DNA of 10,403 bases from positions 1-10,403 of the forward strand of contig JAFYVA010000009.1 in the NCBI GenBank assembly GCA_017549325.1. Reading direction: 5' to 3'. Source of the DNA: Oscillospiraceae bacterium. GTDB lineage: Bacteria > Bacillota_A > Clostridia > Oscillospirales > Oscillospiraceae. The notes under the pieces were generated by a model, which did not search any database, was not told where the DNA came from, and saw only the letters and a program-made list of their open reading frames with translations. The number at the start of each line of letters is the position of its first letter. Position 1 is the stretch's first letter. A program made the position numbers and the translations under genes. Positions 1 to 6,921 of this stretch are shown here, one piece after another.

Positions 1-36
1 CTATATACACTTCTATAACCATGAGCGTATCCAGTT

Positions 37-73
37 AAAAACTGGAGTGGCGCCGCTTACGCTGCGCCACTCC
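37..73 (-). terminator. Probable intrinsic terminator of the ABC transporter operon
   Basis: A perfect 10-bp inverted repeat (GGAGTGGCGC at 44-53, GCGCCACTCC at 64-73) is followed on the minus strand by AG and five T residues (37-41). It lies about 100 bases past the stop of the last permease, the right side to end that operon. The T tract is short and offset by two bases, and the next bases (31-45) form a second small inverted repeat, so the call is moderate. Confidence 0.55.
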
Positions 74-75
74 GC

Positions 76-169
76 TTAAAACTTAATATTTTCCTACCAG
101 GGGTCTTTTTTTGTGCTGTCCGTACAACTTGGGGCAGTACAGAGAGGCGGTCTTTTTTTGCGTATTTTC
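76..169. other. Intergenic spacer with a duplicated GGTCTTTTTTTG tract
   Basis: Between the last permease stop and the hairpin at 44-73 I see no gene. The 12-base tract GGTCTTTTTTTG occurs twice on the plus strand (102-113 and 149-160), 47 bases apart. Neither copy has a complementary upstream arm, so neither forms a convincing terminator. They may be remnants of terminators for a converging gene outside the window. Confidence 0.4.
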
Positions 170-1111
170 TTATCGCATACCCTTGTCGTAGGGGATGCCT
201 TCTGCCTTGGGGGCACGGGAGTGCTTGGAGGTGAAGGCCAGCACCACGAGGGAGATGATATAGGGCATCATGTTGTAGACCTGGCTGGGCAGATTGAGGG
301 AGGCAAGGCCCTCGAAGCCCATGTAGACATTGGACAGGGCGCGGAACAGGCCGAACAGCAGCGCCGCCAGCGCGATGCGCAGAGGCTTCCACTGGCCGAA
401 GATCATCACCGCCAGAGACAGGAAGCCGAAGCCGGCCACACCGTACTCAAAGCGCCACTCGGAGACACCGGCGGTAATGAACACGATACCGCCGAGGCCG
501 CCCAGCGCGCCGGAAATCAGCACGCCTGCCCAGCGCATCTTGTAGACATTGATACCCACGCTGGCAGCTGCCTGGGGATGCTCGCCGCAGGCCATGAGAC
601 GCAGGCCGAAGCGGGTCTTGTAGAGCAGCATCCACACCAGCAGCAGCGCAATCAGCGTCACCAGCATGAACCAGCTGAACTCGAAGCCGCCCAGATCCAC
701 CAGGAACATCTTCTTGGCACCGGCGTACTGCACCACGGAGGACACGTCGTCGGGGTTGGCCGCCGTGTTGATGGCCTTGACGATAACGGTGGCCGCAGCA
801 AGACCCAGCATATTGAGGGCCGTACCGACAATGGTCTGGTCAGCCTTGAAGTTGATACAGGCCACTGCCAGCAGCGTCGAGTAAATGACACCCACCAGCG
901 CAGAGGCCACCAGCACCGCCAGGATCATCACGATGGCAGGCACATCGGTGGACAGGTAGCGCATCATCAGCGCACCGCCCATGGCGCCCATGACCATGAT
1001 GCCCTCAAGGCCCAGGTTGATGACGCCGGAGTGCTCGGAGATACAGCCGCCCAGCGCCACAAGGATCAGCACAGAGGCGAACGTCAGCGTATATTGCACC
1101 AGAAGCAGCAT
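170..1111 (-). CDS. Nucleoside ABC transporter permease, second subunit (NupQ/NupC-like)
   Basis: 313 residues, a very hydrophobic inner-membrane subunit of the BPD_transp_2 (RbsC-like) permease family, which with the other permease forms the channel of an ABC importer. Family hallmarks are visible: E-H-S-G-V-I-N-L-G-L-E-G at 26-37, the cytoplasmic KTRFGLRLMACGEHPQAA loop at 165-182 that contacts the ATPase, and GFGFLSLAVMIFG at 227-239. About eight to nine hydrophobic segments can be picked out by eye. The ATG shares one base with the TAA of the preceding permease (TAATG), with AGGAGG nine bases upstream, which implies translational coupling. Family precedents are Bacillus subtilis NupNOPQ and Lactococcus NupABC-BmpA. 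Nucleosides are the likely substrate because deoC and deoD are close by, but sequence alone does not prove it. It is the last gene of its operon. Confidence 0.93.
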   Translation of the reverse strand: MLLLVQYTLTFASVLILVALGGCISEHSGVINLGLEGIMVMGAMGGALMMRYLSTDVPAIVMILAVLVASALVGVIYSTLLAVACINFKADQTIVGTALNMLGLAAATVIVKAINTAANPDDVSSVVQYAGAKKMFLVDLGGFEFSWFMLVTLIALLLVWMLLYKTRFGLRLMACGEHPQAAASVGINVYKMRWAGVLISGALGGLGGIVFITAGVSEWRFEYGVAGFGFLSLAVMIFGQWKPLRIALAALLFGLFRALSNVYMGFEGLASLNLPSQVYNMMPYIISLVVLAFTSKHSRAPKAEGIPYDKGMR

Positions 1112-2244
1112 TACTGATCGCCTCCTTTCTCCTCGGCGGCGGCCAGCTTTGCCGCAGCCTTTTCTTCACGACGGGCGATACCGGTATTCATGGCGTGCTT
1201 CATGAACAGCACGAAGCCGCACAGATAGATGATGATAGAGGAGATCAGATCGGAGATCTGGGCGCAGTACATCGCCTTATCCACGTACGCACCGCCCACG
1301 GTGATGTGCTGGATGAAGAACGAGGACAGAATCGCACCCACGGGATGCAGACCGCCAAGGAAGGCCGCCGCAATACCGTTGAAGCCCATGGCGGGAACGG
1401 AGGAGGTGGAGCACTGCCACTGCTCAAAACCGGTGAGATAGAGCATGGCCGCACCCATACCGGCCAGCGCACCGCCGATAATCAGCGTCAGGATAATGTT
1501 GCGCTTTTCGGCCATACCGCAGTATTTGGCGGCATTTTTGTTGTTGCCGGTTGCCTTCAGCTCATAGCCGAAGCGGGTCTTATCCAGCACCACCCACACG
1601 ATGATGGCCACGACGATGGCAAGCGGGATGGCGATGGTAACGTACTGGTTGTTGGTAAAGAGCTTGCCCATACCCAGAGAGGGGATCAGCGCATCGCGGT
1701 TGACACCGGCGATCTGCTTGGTATAGGGGCTGGTATCCTCCTTCACCTTCGTCAGCAGCATGTTGACAAGGTAGAGGGTGATCCAGTTGAGCATGATGCC
1801 GGAGATGACCTCGTTGACATTGCAGTATGCCTTCAAAAGGCCGCTGATAGCGCCCAGCAGCGCACCGGCTGCCATGGCGCAGAGGATGCAGACCCACCAG
1901 GGCAGACCCCATGCCAGCGCCGCATACAGCGCCAGACCCACGCCGGCACAGTACTGTCCGGCAGCACCGATGTTGAACAGGCCCACCTTGTAGGCAAAGA
2001 GGATGGACAGCGAACACATCAGCAGGGGGGCAGACTTTACCAGCGTGCTGCCCAGATACTTCAACTGCGTCGCACTCTTGCTGTAGTTGAGGAAGTTCTT
2101 AATGACCGCCATGATGGCCTCGCCGGCACCGGCGGGGTTGACGAACAGCAGCACCACATAGCCGATGAGCACACCCAGAATGATGCACACCAACGAGGCG
2201 ATGAGCGACTGGACACCGCTGTTTTTCAGCAGATTTTTCTTCAT
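1111..2244 (-). CDS. Nucleoside ABC transporter permease, first subunit (NupP/NupB-like)
   Basis: 377 residues, the larger integral membrane subunit of the importer. After an N-terminal hydrophobic helix (about 13-35) and a loop, the family motif FNIGAAGQ occurs at 90-97, followed by NEVISGIMLNWIT at 144-156. The cytoplasmic coupling loop KTRFGYELKATGNNKNAA is at 222-239 and GFNGIAAAFLGGLHPVG at 287-303. The C-terminus is a charged, Ala/Lys/Glu-rich tail (357-377) that is probably cytoplasmic. Its ATG overlaps the TGA of the ATPase gene as ATGA, and GAGGTGA lies just upstream, so the two are probably translationally coupled. Length and motifs suit the first permease of BmpA-type nucleoside systems such as B. 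subtilis NupP. I see no frameshift or missing motif. Confidence 0.93.
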   Translation of the reverse strand: MKKNLLKNSGVQSLIASLVCIILGVLIGYVVLLFVNPAGAGEAIMAVIKNFLNYSKSATQLKYLGSTLVKSAPLLMCSLSILFAYKVGLFNIGAAGQYCAGVGLALYAALAWGLPWWVCILCAMAAGALLGAISGLLKAYCNVNEVISGIMLNWITLYLVNMLLTKVKEDTSPYTKQIAGVNRDALIPSLGMGKLFTNNQYVTIAIPLAIVVAIIVWVVLDKTRFGYELKATGNNKNAAKYCGMAEKRNIILTLIIGGALAGMGAAMLYLTGFEQWQCSTSSVPAMGFNGIAAAFLGGLHPVGAILSSFFIQHITVGGAYVDKAMYCAQISDLISSIIIYLCGFVLFMKHAMNTGIARREEKAAAKLAAAEEKGGDQ

Positions 2245-3779
2245 GCCTTCACCTCATCTCTCTTGGCGCCGGCCATATACAGACCCAGCTCTTCCTGCGT
2301 GGTGGCCTTGGGGTCAAGTTCGCCCACGATCTCACCCTCGTACATCACCAGGATGCGATCGGGCACGTCCATGACCTCGTCCAGCTCCAGCGATACCAGC
2401 AGCACCGCCTTGCCGGCGTCACGCTGGGCCACCAGCTGCTTATGTACATTCTCAATGGCGCCCACATCGAGGCCGCGGGCAGGCTGCACCGCCACCAGCA
2501 GCTCGGGATTCTTATCGATCTCACGGGCCACGATGGCCTTCTGCTGGTTACCGCCGGACATACTGCGGGCCGTCGTAATGGGGCCCTGACCGCTGCGCAC
2601 ATCGTACTCCTCAATGAGACGCTGGGCATAGGCGCGGATATTGTCGCGGCGGAGGAAACCGGCCTTGGTGGTAAACTCCGGCTCGAAGTACCGCTGCAGC
2701 ACCAGATTCTCCTCCAGCGTATAGTCCAGCACAAGGCCGTGCTTATGACGGTCCTCGGGAATATGACTCATACCGCTCACGCTGCGCTGGCGAATGGGGG
2801 CGCGGGTAATGTCCTTGCCGCAGAAGGAGACCGTACCGCTCTTGGGAATTTCCAGACCGGTGATACCGTACACCAGCTCCGTCTGGCCGTTGCCGTCGAT
2901 ACCGGCAATGCAGACGATCTCGCCGCGGCGCACATTGAAGGAGACATTCTTCACCGCATCTTCCTTACTGCGCTTGGAGGCCACCGACAGGTTCTCCACG
3001 CTCAACACCACTTCGCCGGGCGCAGCCGGTTCCTTGGCCACATGGAAGTTGACATCGCGTCCCACCATCATGGCAGAGAGCTCTTCCATGGTGGTGTTGG
3101 CGGTCTCCACCGTGCCGATGTACTTACCCTTACGCAGGACGGAGCAGCGGTCAGCCACCGCCATGATCTCGGCCAGCTTGTGGGAGATGAAGAGGATGGA
3201 CTTGCCCTCGGCGGCCAGATTCTTCATGATCTGCATCAGCTCGTCGATCTCCTGCGGCGTCAGCACCGCGGTGGGCTCGTCGAAAATGAGGATCTCGTTA
3301 TCGCGGTAGAGCATCTTCAGAATCTCGGTGCGCTGCTGCATACCCACGGTGATATCCTCGATGATGGCATCGGGATCGATGTGAAGGCCATACTTCTCCG
3401 ACAGCGCCATCACCTTCTCACGGGCTTCCTTCTTCTGCAAAAAGCCGTGCTTCACAGGCTCGACACCCATGATGATATTATCCAGCACGCTGAAGCACTC
3501 CACCAGCTTGAAGTGCTGATGCACCATGCCGATGCCCAGATCGTTGGCATCGTTGGGGTCTTTGATCTTCACTTCGCGGCCATCCTTGCGGATGGTGCCC
3601 TCCTCCGGCTGATACAGGCCGAACAGCACCGACATCAGCGTGGACTTGCCGGCACCGTTTTCGCCCAGCAACGCGTGAATTTCACCCTTACGCAGCTGCA
3701 GGGTGATATTGTCGTTGGCGATAATACCGGGGAATTTCTTGGTGATGTTCAGCATTTCAATGGCATACTGATGTTCCAA
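2241..3779 (-). CDS. Nucleoside ABC transporter ATPase with two fused nucleotide-binding domains (NupO/NupA-like)
   Basis: 512 residues from a TTG start. It energises import through the two permeases. Domain 1 is complete: Walker A GENGAGKST at 39-47, Q-loop Gln88, Walker B ILIFDEPT at 163-170 and switch His200; its signature is the divergent ITVGMQQR at 143-150. Domain 2 has a good signature (MSGGNQQK, 407-414) but a degraded Walker A (GIDGNGQTE, 293-301, Gln where Lys belongs), Walker B VQPARGLD instead of DEPT, and no switch His. One competent and one degenerate site is usual for this sugar/nucleoside ATPase family. Start choice: AAGGAGG at 3790-3796 precedes TTG at 3779 by ten bases, and family members as I recall them begin MExxYAIEMxNITKxFPG, matching the residues after this TTG. 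In-frame ATGs at 3827 and 3809 would add 16 or 10 residues that do not look like the family. An upstream promoter fits this gene leading the operon. Confidence 0.93.
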   Translation of the reverse strand: MEHQYAIEMLNITKKFPGIIANDNITLQLRKGEIHALLGENGAGKSTLMSVLFGLYQPEEGTIRKDGREVKIKDPNDANDLGIGMVHQHFKLVECFSVLDNIIMGVEPVKHGFLQKKEAREKVMALSEKYGLHIDPDAIIEDITVGMQQRTEILKMLYRDNEILIFDEPTAVLTPQEIDELMQIMKNLAAEGKSILFISHKLAEIMAVADRCSVLRKGKYIGTVETANTTMEELSAMMVGRDVNFHVAKEPAAPGEVVLSVENLSVASKRSKEDAVKNVSFNVRRGEIVCIAGIDGNGQTELVYGITGLEIPKSGTVSFCGKDITRAPIRQRSVSGMSHIPEDRHKHGLVLDYTLEENLVLQRYFEPEFTTKAGFLRRDNIRAYAQRLIEEYDVRSGQGPITTARSMSGGNQQKAIVAREIDKNPELLVAVQPARGLDVGAIENVHKQLVAQRDAGKAVLLVSLELDEVMDVPDRILVMYEGEIVGELDPKATTQEELGLYMAGAKRDEVKA

Positions 3780-3789
3780 GGCGTAACGC

Positions 3790-3796
3790 CCTCCTT
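3790..3796 (-). promoter_or_regulatory. Shine-Dalgarno site that selects the TTG start of the ATPase
   Basis: AAGGAGG on the minus strand lies ten bases before TTG at 3777-3779. It falls inside the open frame that begins at the ATG at 3827, so it argues against that ATG being the start. Confidence 0.7.
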
Positions 3797-3840
3797 TCCT
3801 CTCCGCCATAAAAGCGGAAAGATACACATACTATGGCAAC

Positions 3841-3869
3841 AGTATACTATACTTCACGGGATATTGCAA
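3841..3869 (-). promoter_or_regulatory. Sigma-A type promoter for the ABC transporter operon
   Basis: On the minus strand, TTGCAA (3864-3869) and TATACT (3841-3846) are separated by exactly 17 bases. It lies between the terminator of the binding-protein gene and the ATPase start, so the ATPase and permeases can be transcribed independently of the binding protein. Predicted leader length is about 55 bases. The leader contains a small inverted repeat (TCCGC...GCGGA) just before the ribosome site. Confidence 0.75.
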
Positions 3870-3900
3870 AACCAAATTCGCGCTTTTTTGCCAAACGGGC

Positions 3901-3932
3901 AAAAAAAGAAGACGGGCAAAAGCCCGTCTTCT
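3901..3932 (-). terminator. Strong intrinsic terminator after the binding-protein gene
   Basis: Arms 3907-3917 and 3922-3932 form an 11-bp stem (AGAAGACGGGC with GCCCGTCTTCT) around a four-base loop, followed on the minus strand by a run of T (3901-3907, the last base shared with the stem). It starts 22 bases past the stop of the binding-protein gene and separates it from the ABC genes. Confidence 0.9.
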
Positions 3933-3953
3933 CTTCATTCGCGTTTATGACAA

Positions 3954-5159
3954 TTACTTGATGTTGCCCTGATCGTCAACGTTGGCGTTGGTGACAGCAG
4001 GCATAGCAGCGGTGTCATTGGAAACGGTGATGGTGCCATCGAACATACCCTTCACCAGAGTCTTGTAATCATCCTGAGTGAAGGAATCGCTCCACAGAGT
4101 GGACTCCATGGGGATCTGAACGTAGTTCAGAGTGGGATCATCGCCGCTCACCAGACCCAGGGTCTCGATCTTGCCGGCATAGTCGGCCCAGTTGCCGTTG
4201 AGGATCACGTCGGTCAGAGTATCGAAGGTAGCGGGATACAGACCCTTCATAGCGGAGGTAACAGTCATGCCCTCGCCGTACACGCCGTCGATGATACCGG
4301 CCTGGTCAACGTCAACACCGATGACCTTAGCGCCGACCTTGGCAGCAGCCTCAGCAGCAGAGGAGTAGATACCGCCGCCGCAGGCGAAGACGACCTCAGT
4401 GCCGTTCTGATACCAGGTATCCATAGCAGCAGTGATATCGTTGTCGCCGAAGAACTGGTTGCCGTAAGCATAGTTCACGTCAACATTGATGCCCATCTCG
4501 GCAGCAGCGGCGTCAACGCCCTGCACGAAGCCGAAACCGTAGCGGATAACAGCGGGAACAGCCATGCCGCCCAGGAAGCCCAGCTTGGTGTAGCCCATCT
4601 TCACGGCAGCGTAACCGGCCATGTAGCCGCACAGCTCTTCCTGATAGATAGCGCAGTAGACGTTGGTCATGTCAACGTACTTGGACAGATCCCAGTTGGC
4701 GGGGTTGTAGTCATAGCTCTCACCGGCAGCGGTGACACCGGCCTCAAGCAGGTCGCCCTCAGCCACGTCCAGAGCGATGAACTTCACCTCGGGATACATG
4801 GGAGCAGCCTCAACGATGGTGCCGCCGAAAGCATAGCCGGGCATCACGATGACGTTGTAACCCTCGTCCACAGCCTGCTCGACCATGGCAACACGGTCGC
4901 TGGTGGTGTCACCGGCGGGCTTCTTGTAGGTGAACTCGATGGAGTTGGCCTCGCAGAAAGCCTTGCAGGCCTCGTAGGTGGTCTGGTTGAAGGACTGGTC
5001 GGTGATGTCACCGTAGTCGGTGATCATAGCAACCTTGTACTCGGGGGTAGCGGCGTCGGCACCGGTATCGGCGTCGTCAGCAGCGGGAGCCTTCTCACCG
5101 CAGGCCACCAGGCTCAGAGCCATGACCAGAGCGAGAATCAGAGCAAGAAACTTCTTCAT
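3954..5159 (-). CDS. BmpA-family nucleoside-binding lipoprotein (NupN-like)
   Basis: 401 residues. An N-terminal signal peptide ends in the lipobox LVAC with lipidated Cys20, so the mature protein should be tethered outside the membrane, where it captures substrate for the ABC importer. An acidic, Ala-rich linker (about 23-38) leads to a periplasmic-binding-protein fold. Family features visible are DYGDITDQSFNQTTYEA at 48-64, VIVMPGYAFG at 103-112, GGMAVPAVIRYGFGFVQG at 197-214 and VIGVDVDQAG at 279-288, matching PF02608-type basic membrane proteins. The start is the ATG at 5159: AAAGGA lies about nine bases upstream and the signal peptide begins there. An ATG 93 bases further upstream would put a basic, non-signal stretch in front. 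The gene has its own promoter, structured leader and terminator, so it can be made in excess over the transporter. Purine nucleosides are the probable ligands, inferred from the neighbouring deoD and deoC. Confidence 0.93.
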   Translation of the reverse strand: MKKFLALILALVMALSLVACGEKAPAADDADTGADAATPEYKVAMITDYGDITDQSFNQTTYEACKAFCEANSIEFTYKKPAGDTTSDRVAMVEQAVDEGYNVIVMPGYAFGGTIVEAAPMYPEVKFIALDVAEGDLLEAGVTAAGESYDYNPANWDLSKYVDMTNVYCAIYQEELCGYMAGYAAVKMGYTKLGFLGGMAVPAVIRYGFGFVQGVDAAAAEMGINVDVNYAYGNQFFGDNDITAAMDTWYQNGTEVVFACGGGIYSSAAEAAAKVGAKVIGVDVDQAGIIDGVYGEGMTVTSAMKGLYPATFDTLTDVILNGNWADYAGKIETLGLVSGDDPTLNYVQIPMESTLWSDSFTQDDYKTLVKGMFDGTITVSNDTAAMPAVTNANVDDQGNIK

Positions 5160-5187
5160 AATCTTTTTCCTTTCATAAAAAGTAATC

Positions 5188-5226
5188 ATTTTTCTGCAAG
5201 AAAAATGCGAAGGACGCGTCCTTCGC
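5188..5226 (-). promoter_or_regulatory. Structured leader of the binding-protein gene: 20-bp palindrome plus second hairpin
   Basis: A perfect 20-bp palindrome (5207-5226, GCGAAGGACG and its complement) starts about three bases after the predicted transcription start. On the minus strand it is followed by ATTTTTC, and this T-rich stretch is itself the left arm of a second inverted repeat (ATTTTTC/GAAAAAT, 5188-5206). It could be an operator for a repressor or an attenuator-like RNA. The sequence does not decide between these. Confidence 0.55.
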
Positions 5227-5236
5227 GTACATCGCC

Positions 5237-5265
5237 ATTCTATCATTATCAAACCGCAAAAGCAA
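5237..5265 (-). promoter_or_regulatory. Sigma-A type promoter of the binding-protein gene
   Basis: On the minus strand, TTGCTT (5260-5265) and TAGAAT (5237-5242) are separated by exactly 17 bases, about 75 bases upstream of the ATG. The site sits after the deoD terminator, so this gene is a separate unit. Confidence 0.65.
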
Positions 5266-5289
5266 GTCCTAATTCTCCTATGACGGAGG

Positions 5290-5330
5290 AAAAACGGCCT
5301 TTTGTCCGTGTCGCGCGGACAAAAGGCCGT
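5290..5330 (-). terminator. Strong intrinsic terminator of the deoC-deoD operon
   Basis: A perfect 15-bp stem (arms 5294-5308 and 5316-5330, ACGGCCTTTTGTCCG and its complement) with a seven-base loop is followed by T residues on the minus strand (5290-5293). It begins 37 bases beyond the deoD stop. Confidence 0.88.
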
Positions 5331-5367
5331 ATGCCATGAAATTGTTCTGCTTTTTTTGAATTTTTGT

Positions 5368-6081
5368 TTATTTCTCCATTTTCACGGCCACTTCCAGCGC
5401 GATTTTCATCATGTTGGTGAAGGTGGTCTGGCGCTCCTCGGGGCTCAGTTCCACACCGGTGACCAGGTTGTCGGAAATGGAGCAGATGGCCAGCGCCCGC
5501 TTATCCAGAGATGCGGCGGTGCAGTAGAGGCCGGCGGCCTCCATCTCCACGGCCAGACAGCCCATCTTGGCAAAGCGCATATTGCGGCCAGCGGCATCGT
5601 AGAAGGTGTCGGAGGAATAGAGGTTGCCCACGGGCATCTTCACGCCCAGCTCACGTGCAGCCTCCACTGCGGCGGCAAGGAGGTCATAGCTGCAGATGGG
5701 GGCGTAGGTGCCGCCCAGCTCGTACTGGTGGATGAAGTTGGAGTTGGTGCTGGCGCCCATACCGGCCACCACGCTGCCCAGCTCCAGCTCGGCGCGGAGG
5801 GCACCGGCAGAGCCGACGCGGATGATATTCTCCACGCCGTAGACACTGTAGAGCTCGTGGGAGTAGATACCGATGGAGGGGATACCCATACCGCTGGCCA
5901 TGACGGAAACGGTCACGCCCTTGTAGGTACCGGTATAGCCCTGCACGCCGCGGACATTGTTCACCAGCTGGGGGTTCTCCAAAAAGGTCTCGGCGATAAA
6001 CTTGGCGCGGAGGGGATCGCCGGGCATCAGTACGGTCTTGCCGAATGCGCCCTGAGGCGCGTTATTATGAGGGGTAGACAT
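5368..6081 (-). CDS. deoD: Purine nucleoside phosphorylase, DeoD type (hexameric)
   Basis: 237 residues, the usual length. It catalyses reversible phosphorolysis of purine ribo- and deoxyribonucleosides to free base and (deoxy)ribose-1-phosphate in the cytoplasm. It aligns without gaps at the key points of E. coli DeoD: STPH at the N-terminus (His5), LMPGDPLRAK at 18-27 with a phosphate-binding Arg, IIRVGSAGA at 86-94, the nucleoside-binding VEMEAAG at 178-184, catalytic Asp204 in ISDN and Arg217 in EERQTTF. The residue after Asp204 is Asn where E. coli has His, a minor substitution. AAGGAG lies nine bases before the ATG. It follows deoC with a 21-base gap and no terminator, so the two form an operon. 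Together they convert imported purine deoxynucleosides toward central metabolism, given a phosphopentomutase elsewhere. Confidence 0.97.
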   Translation of the reverse strand: MSTPHNNAPQGAFGKTVLMPGDPLRAKFIAETFLENPQLVNNVRGVQGYTGTYKGVTVSVMASGMGIPSIGIYSHELYSVYGVENIIRVGSAGALRAELELGSVVAGMGASTNSNFIHQYELGGTYAPICSYDLLAAAVEAARELGVKMPVGNLYSSDTFYDAAGRNMRFAKMGCLAVEMEAAGLYCTAASLDKRALAICSISDNLVTGVELSPEERQTTFTNMMKIALEVAVKMEK

Positions 6082-6102
6082 CGTCGTATTCTCCTTTTCT
6101 TC

Positions 6103-6759
6103 TTACTGTTCCATGGCCTTGACAGCCTTCACGATGCGGCTGGTGCCAAGACGGTCGGCGCCCAGCGCCACGAAGTCCTCGGCATCCTGCACGGTGGAAA
6201 TGCCGCCGGCGGCCTTGATCTTCACATGAGGGGCCACGTGGGCCTTGAAGAGGGCCACGTCCTCACGGGTGGCACCGCCGCCGCCAAAACCGGTGGAGGT
6301 CTTGATGTACTCCGCGCCGCTGTCGCTGACCACGCGGCACATCTCGATCTTCTCCTCGTCGGTGAGCAGGCACGTCTCGATGATGACCTTCAGCAGCTTG
6401 CCGCTGCAGGCGGCCTTGATGGCGCGGATCTCGGCGAGAACATCGTCATACTTCTTGTCCTTCACCCAGCCGATGTTGATGACCATATCCACTTCCTCGG
6501 CGCCGTTTTTCACCGCATCGGCAGCCATGAAGCACTTGGCCTCAGTGGTGGCATAGCCGTTGGGGAAGCCGATCACGGTGCAGATGGGCAGCTTGCCGCC
6601 CACATACTCCGCAGCCTGCTTGACATAGGAGGCGGGAATGCACACGCTGGCGCAGCCGTACTTCATGCCGTCGTCGCAGATGGCGCGGATCTCGTCCCAA
6701 GTGGCGCTCTGACCCAGCAGGGTGTGGTCGACCTTTGCCAAAATATCCTTGATATCCAT
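6103..6759 (-). CDS. deoC: Deoxyribose-phosphate aldolase
   Basis: 218 residues, typical for the shorter Gram-positive DeoC proteins. It cleaves 2-deoxyribose-5-phosphate to acetaldehyde and glyceraldehyde-3-phosphate in the cytoplasm, through a Schiff base. A TIM barrel is expected, and the catalytic set is present: Lys153 in [14 protein letters not shown] is the Schiff-base lysine, Asp91 in VDMVINIG and Lys182 in IKAAGGI match E. coli Asp102 and Lys201. The N-terminal DHTLL at 11-15 is also typical. AAGGAG is nine bases before the ATG. The gene has its own promoter and leads a two-gene operon with deoD. Position beside a nucleoside importer supports a role in deoxynucleoside catabolism. Confidence 0.97.
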   Translation of the reverse strand: MDIKDILAKVDHTLLGQSATWDEIRAICDDGMKYGCASVCIPASYVKQAAEYVGGKLPICTVIGFPNGYATTEAKCFMAADAVKNGAEEVDMVINIGWVKDKKYDDVLAEIRAIKAACSGKLLKVIIETCLLTDEEKIEMCRVVSDSGAEYIKTSTGFGGGGATREDVALFKAHVAPHVKIKAAGGISTVQDAEDFVALGADRLGTSRIVKAVKAMEQ

Positions 6760-6795
6760 AGTTTGGTTCTCCTTTGTTCTTTACTTCGTAAGGAT

Positions 6796-6824
6796 ACTAT
6801 AGCATAAAGCCCCCACAGGAGCAA
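6796..6824 (-). promoter_or_regulatory. Sigma-A type promoter of deoC-deoD
   Basis: On the minus strand, TTGCTC (6819-6824) and TATAGT (6796-6801) are separated by exactly 17 bases, about 37 bases before the deoC ATG. An imperfect inverted repeat, CCTTAC-GAA-GTAAAG, sits just after the -10 (about 6779-6793) and could be an operator. Confidence 0.7.
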
Positions 6825-6825
6825 C

Positions 6826-6856
6826 AAAAAAGACGCCCTTGCGGGCGTCTTTTTTT
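6826..6856. terminator. Bidirectional intrinsic terminator between the beta-helix surface gene and deoC
   Basis: Stem arms GACGCCC (6832-6838) and GGGCGTC (6843-6849) are flanked by six A (6826-6831) and seven T (6850-6856), giving a T tract on either strand. On the minus strand it ends transcription of the surface-protein gene, just before the deoC promoter. Confidence 0.85.
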
Positions 6857-6865
6857 ACATTATCA

Positions 6866-6920
6866 GCCTCCCTTGTGAAAGGGAGGTGTCATTTGCAGAG
6901 CAAATGACGGAGGGATTGTT
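6866..6920 (+). repeat. Short palindromic intergenic repeat, copy 1
   Basis: Two adjacent hairpins, CCTCCCTT-GTGA-AAGGGAGG (6867-6886) and GTCATTTGC-AGA-GCAAATGAC (6888-6908), followed by GGAGGGATTGTT. It has the same plan, ends and tail as the copies near 10209 and 10271. The orientation given is that in which the GGAGGGATT tail is at the 3' end. It ends two bases before the stop codon of the surface-protein gene. I recall similar elements between genes in many Oscillospirales genomes. Confidence 0.75.
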
Positions 6921-6921
6921 C

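Noticed and set aside
102..160. Two T7 tracts as plus-strand terminators
   Set aside because: No complementary arm precedes either tract, so no terminator hairpin forms.
3780..3840. Possible purine riboswitch upstream of the nucleoside transporter or deoC
   Set aside because: The conserved three-way-junction bases of the purine riboswitch are absent, and the leaders of deoC and the ATPase are too short to hold the aptamer.
2442..3950. 502-codon plus-strand frame opposite the ATPase gene, and similar frames at 113-1117, 1195-2589 and 5302-6807
   Set aside because: All are His/Gln/Gly-rich shadows of well-recognised minus-strand genes, and several run through terminators.
5160..5252. Upstream ATG extending the binding protein by 31 residues
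   Set aside because: The extension overlaps the promoter -10 and leader palindrome and would destroy the lipoprotein signal layout.
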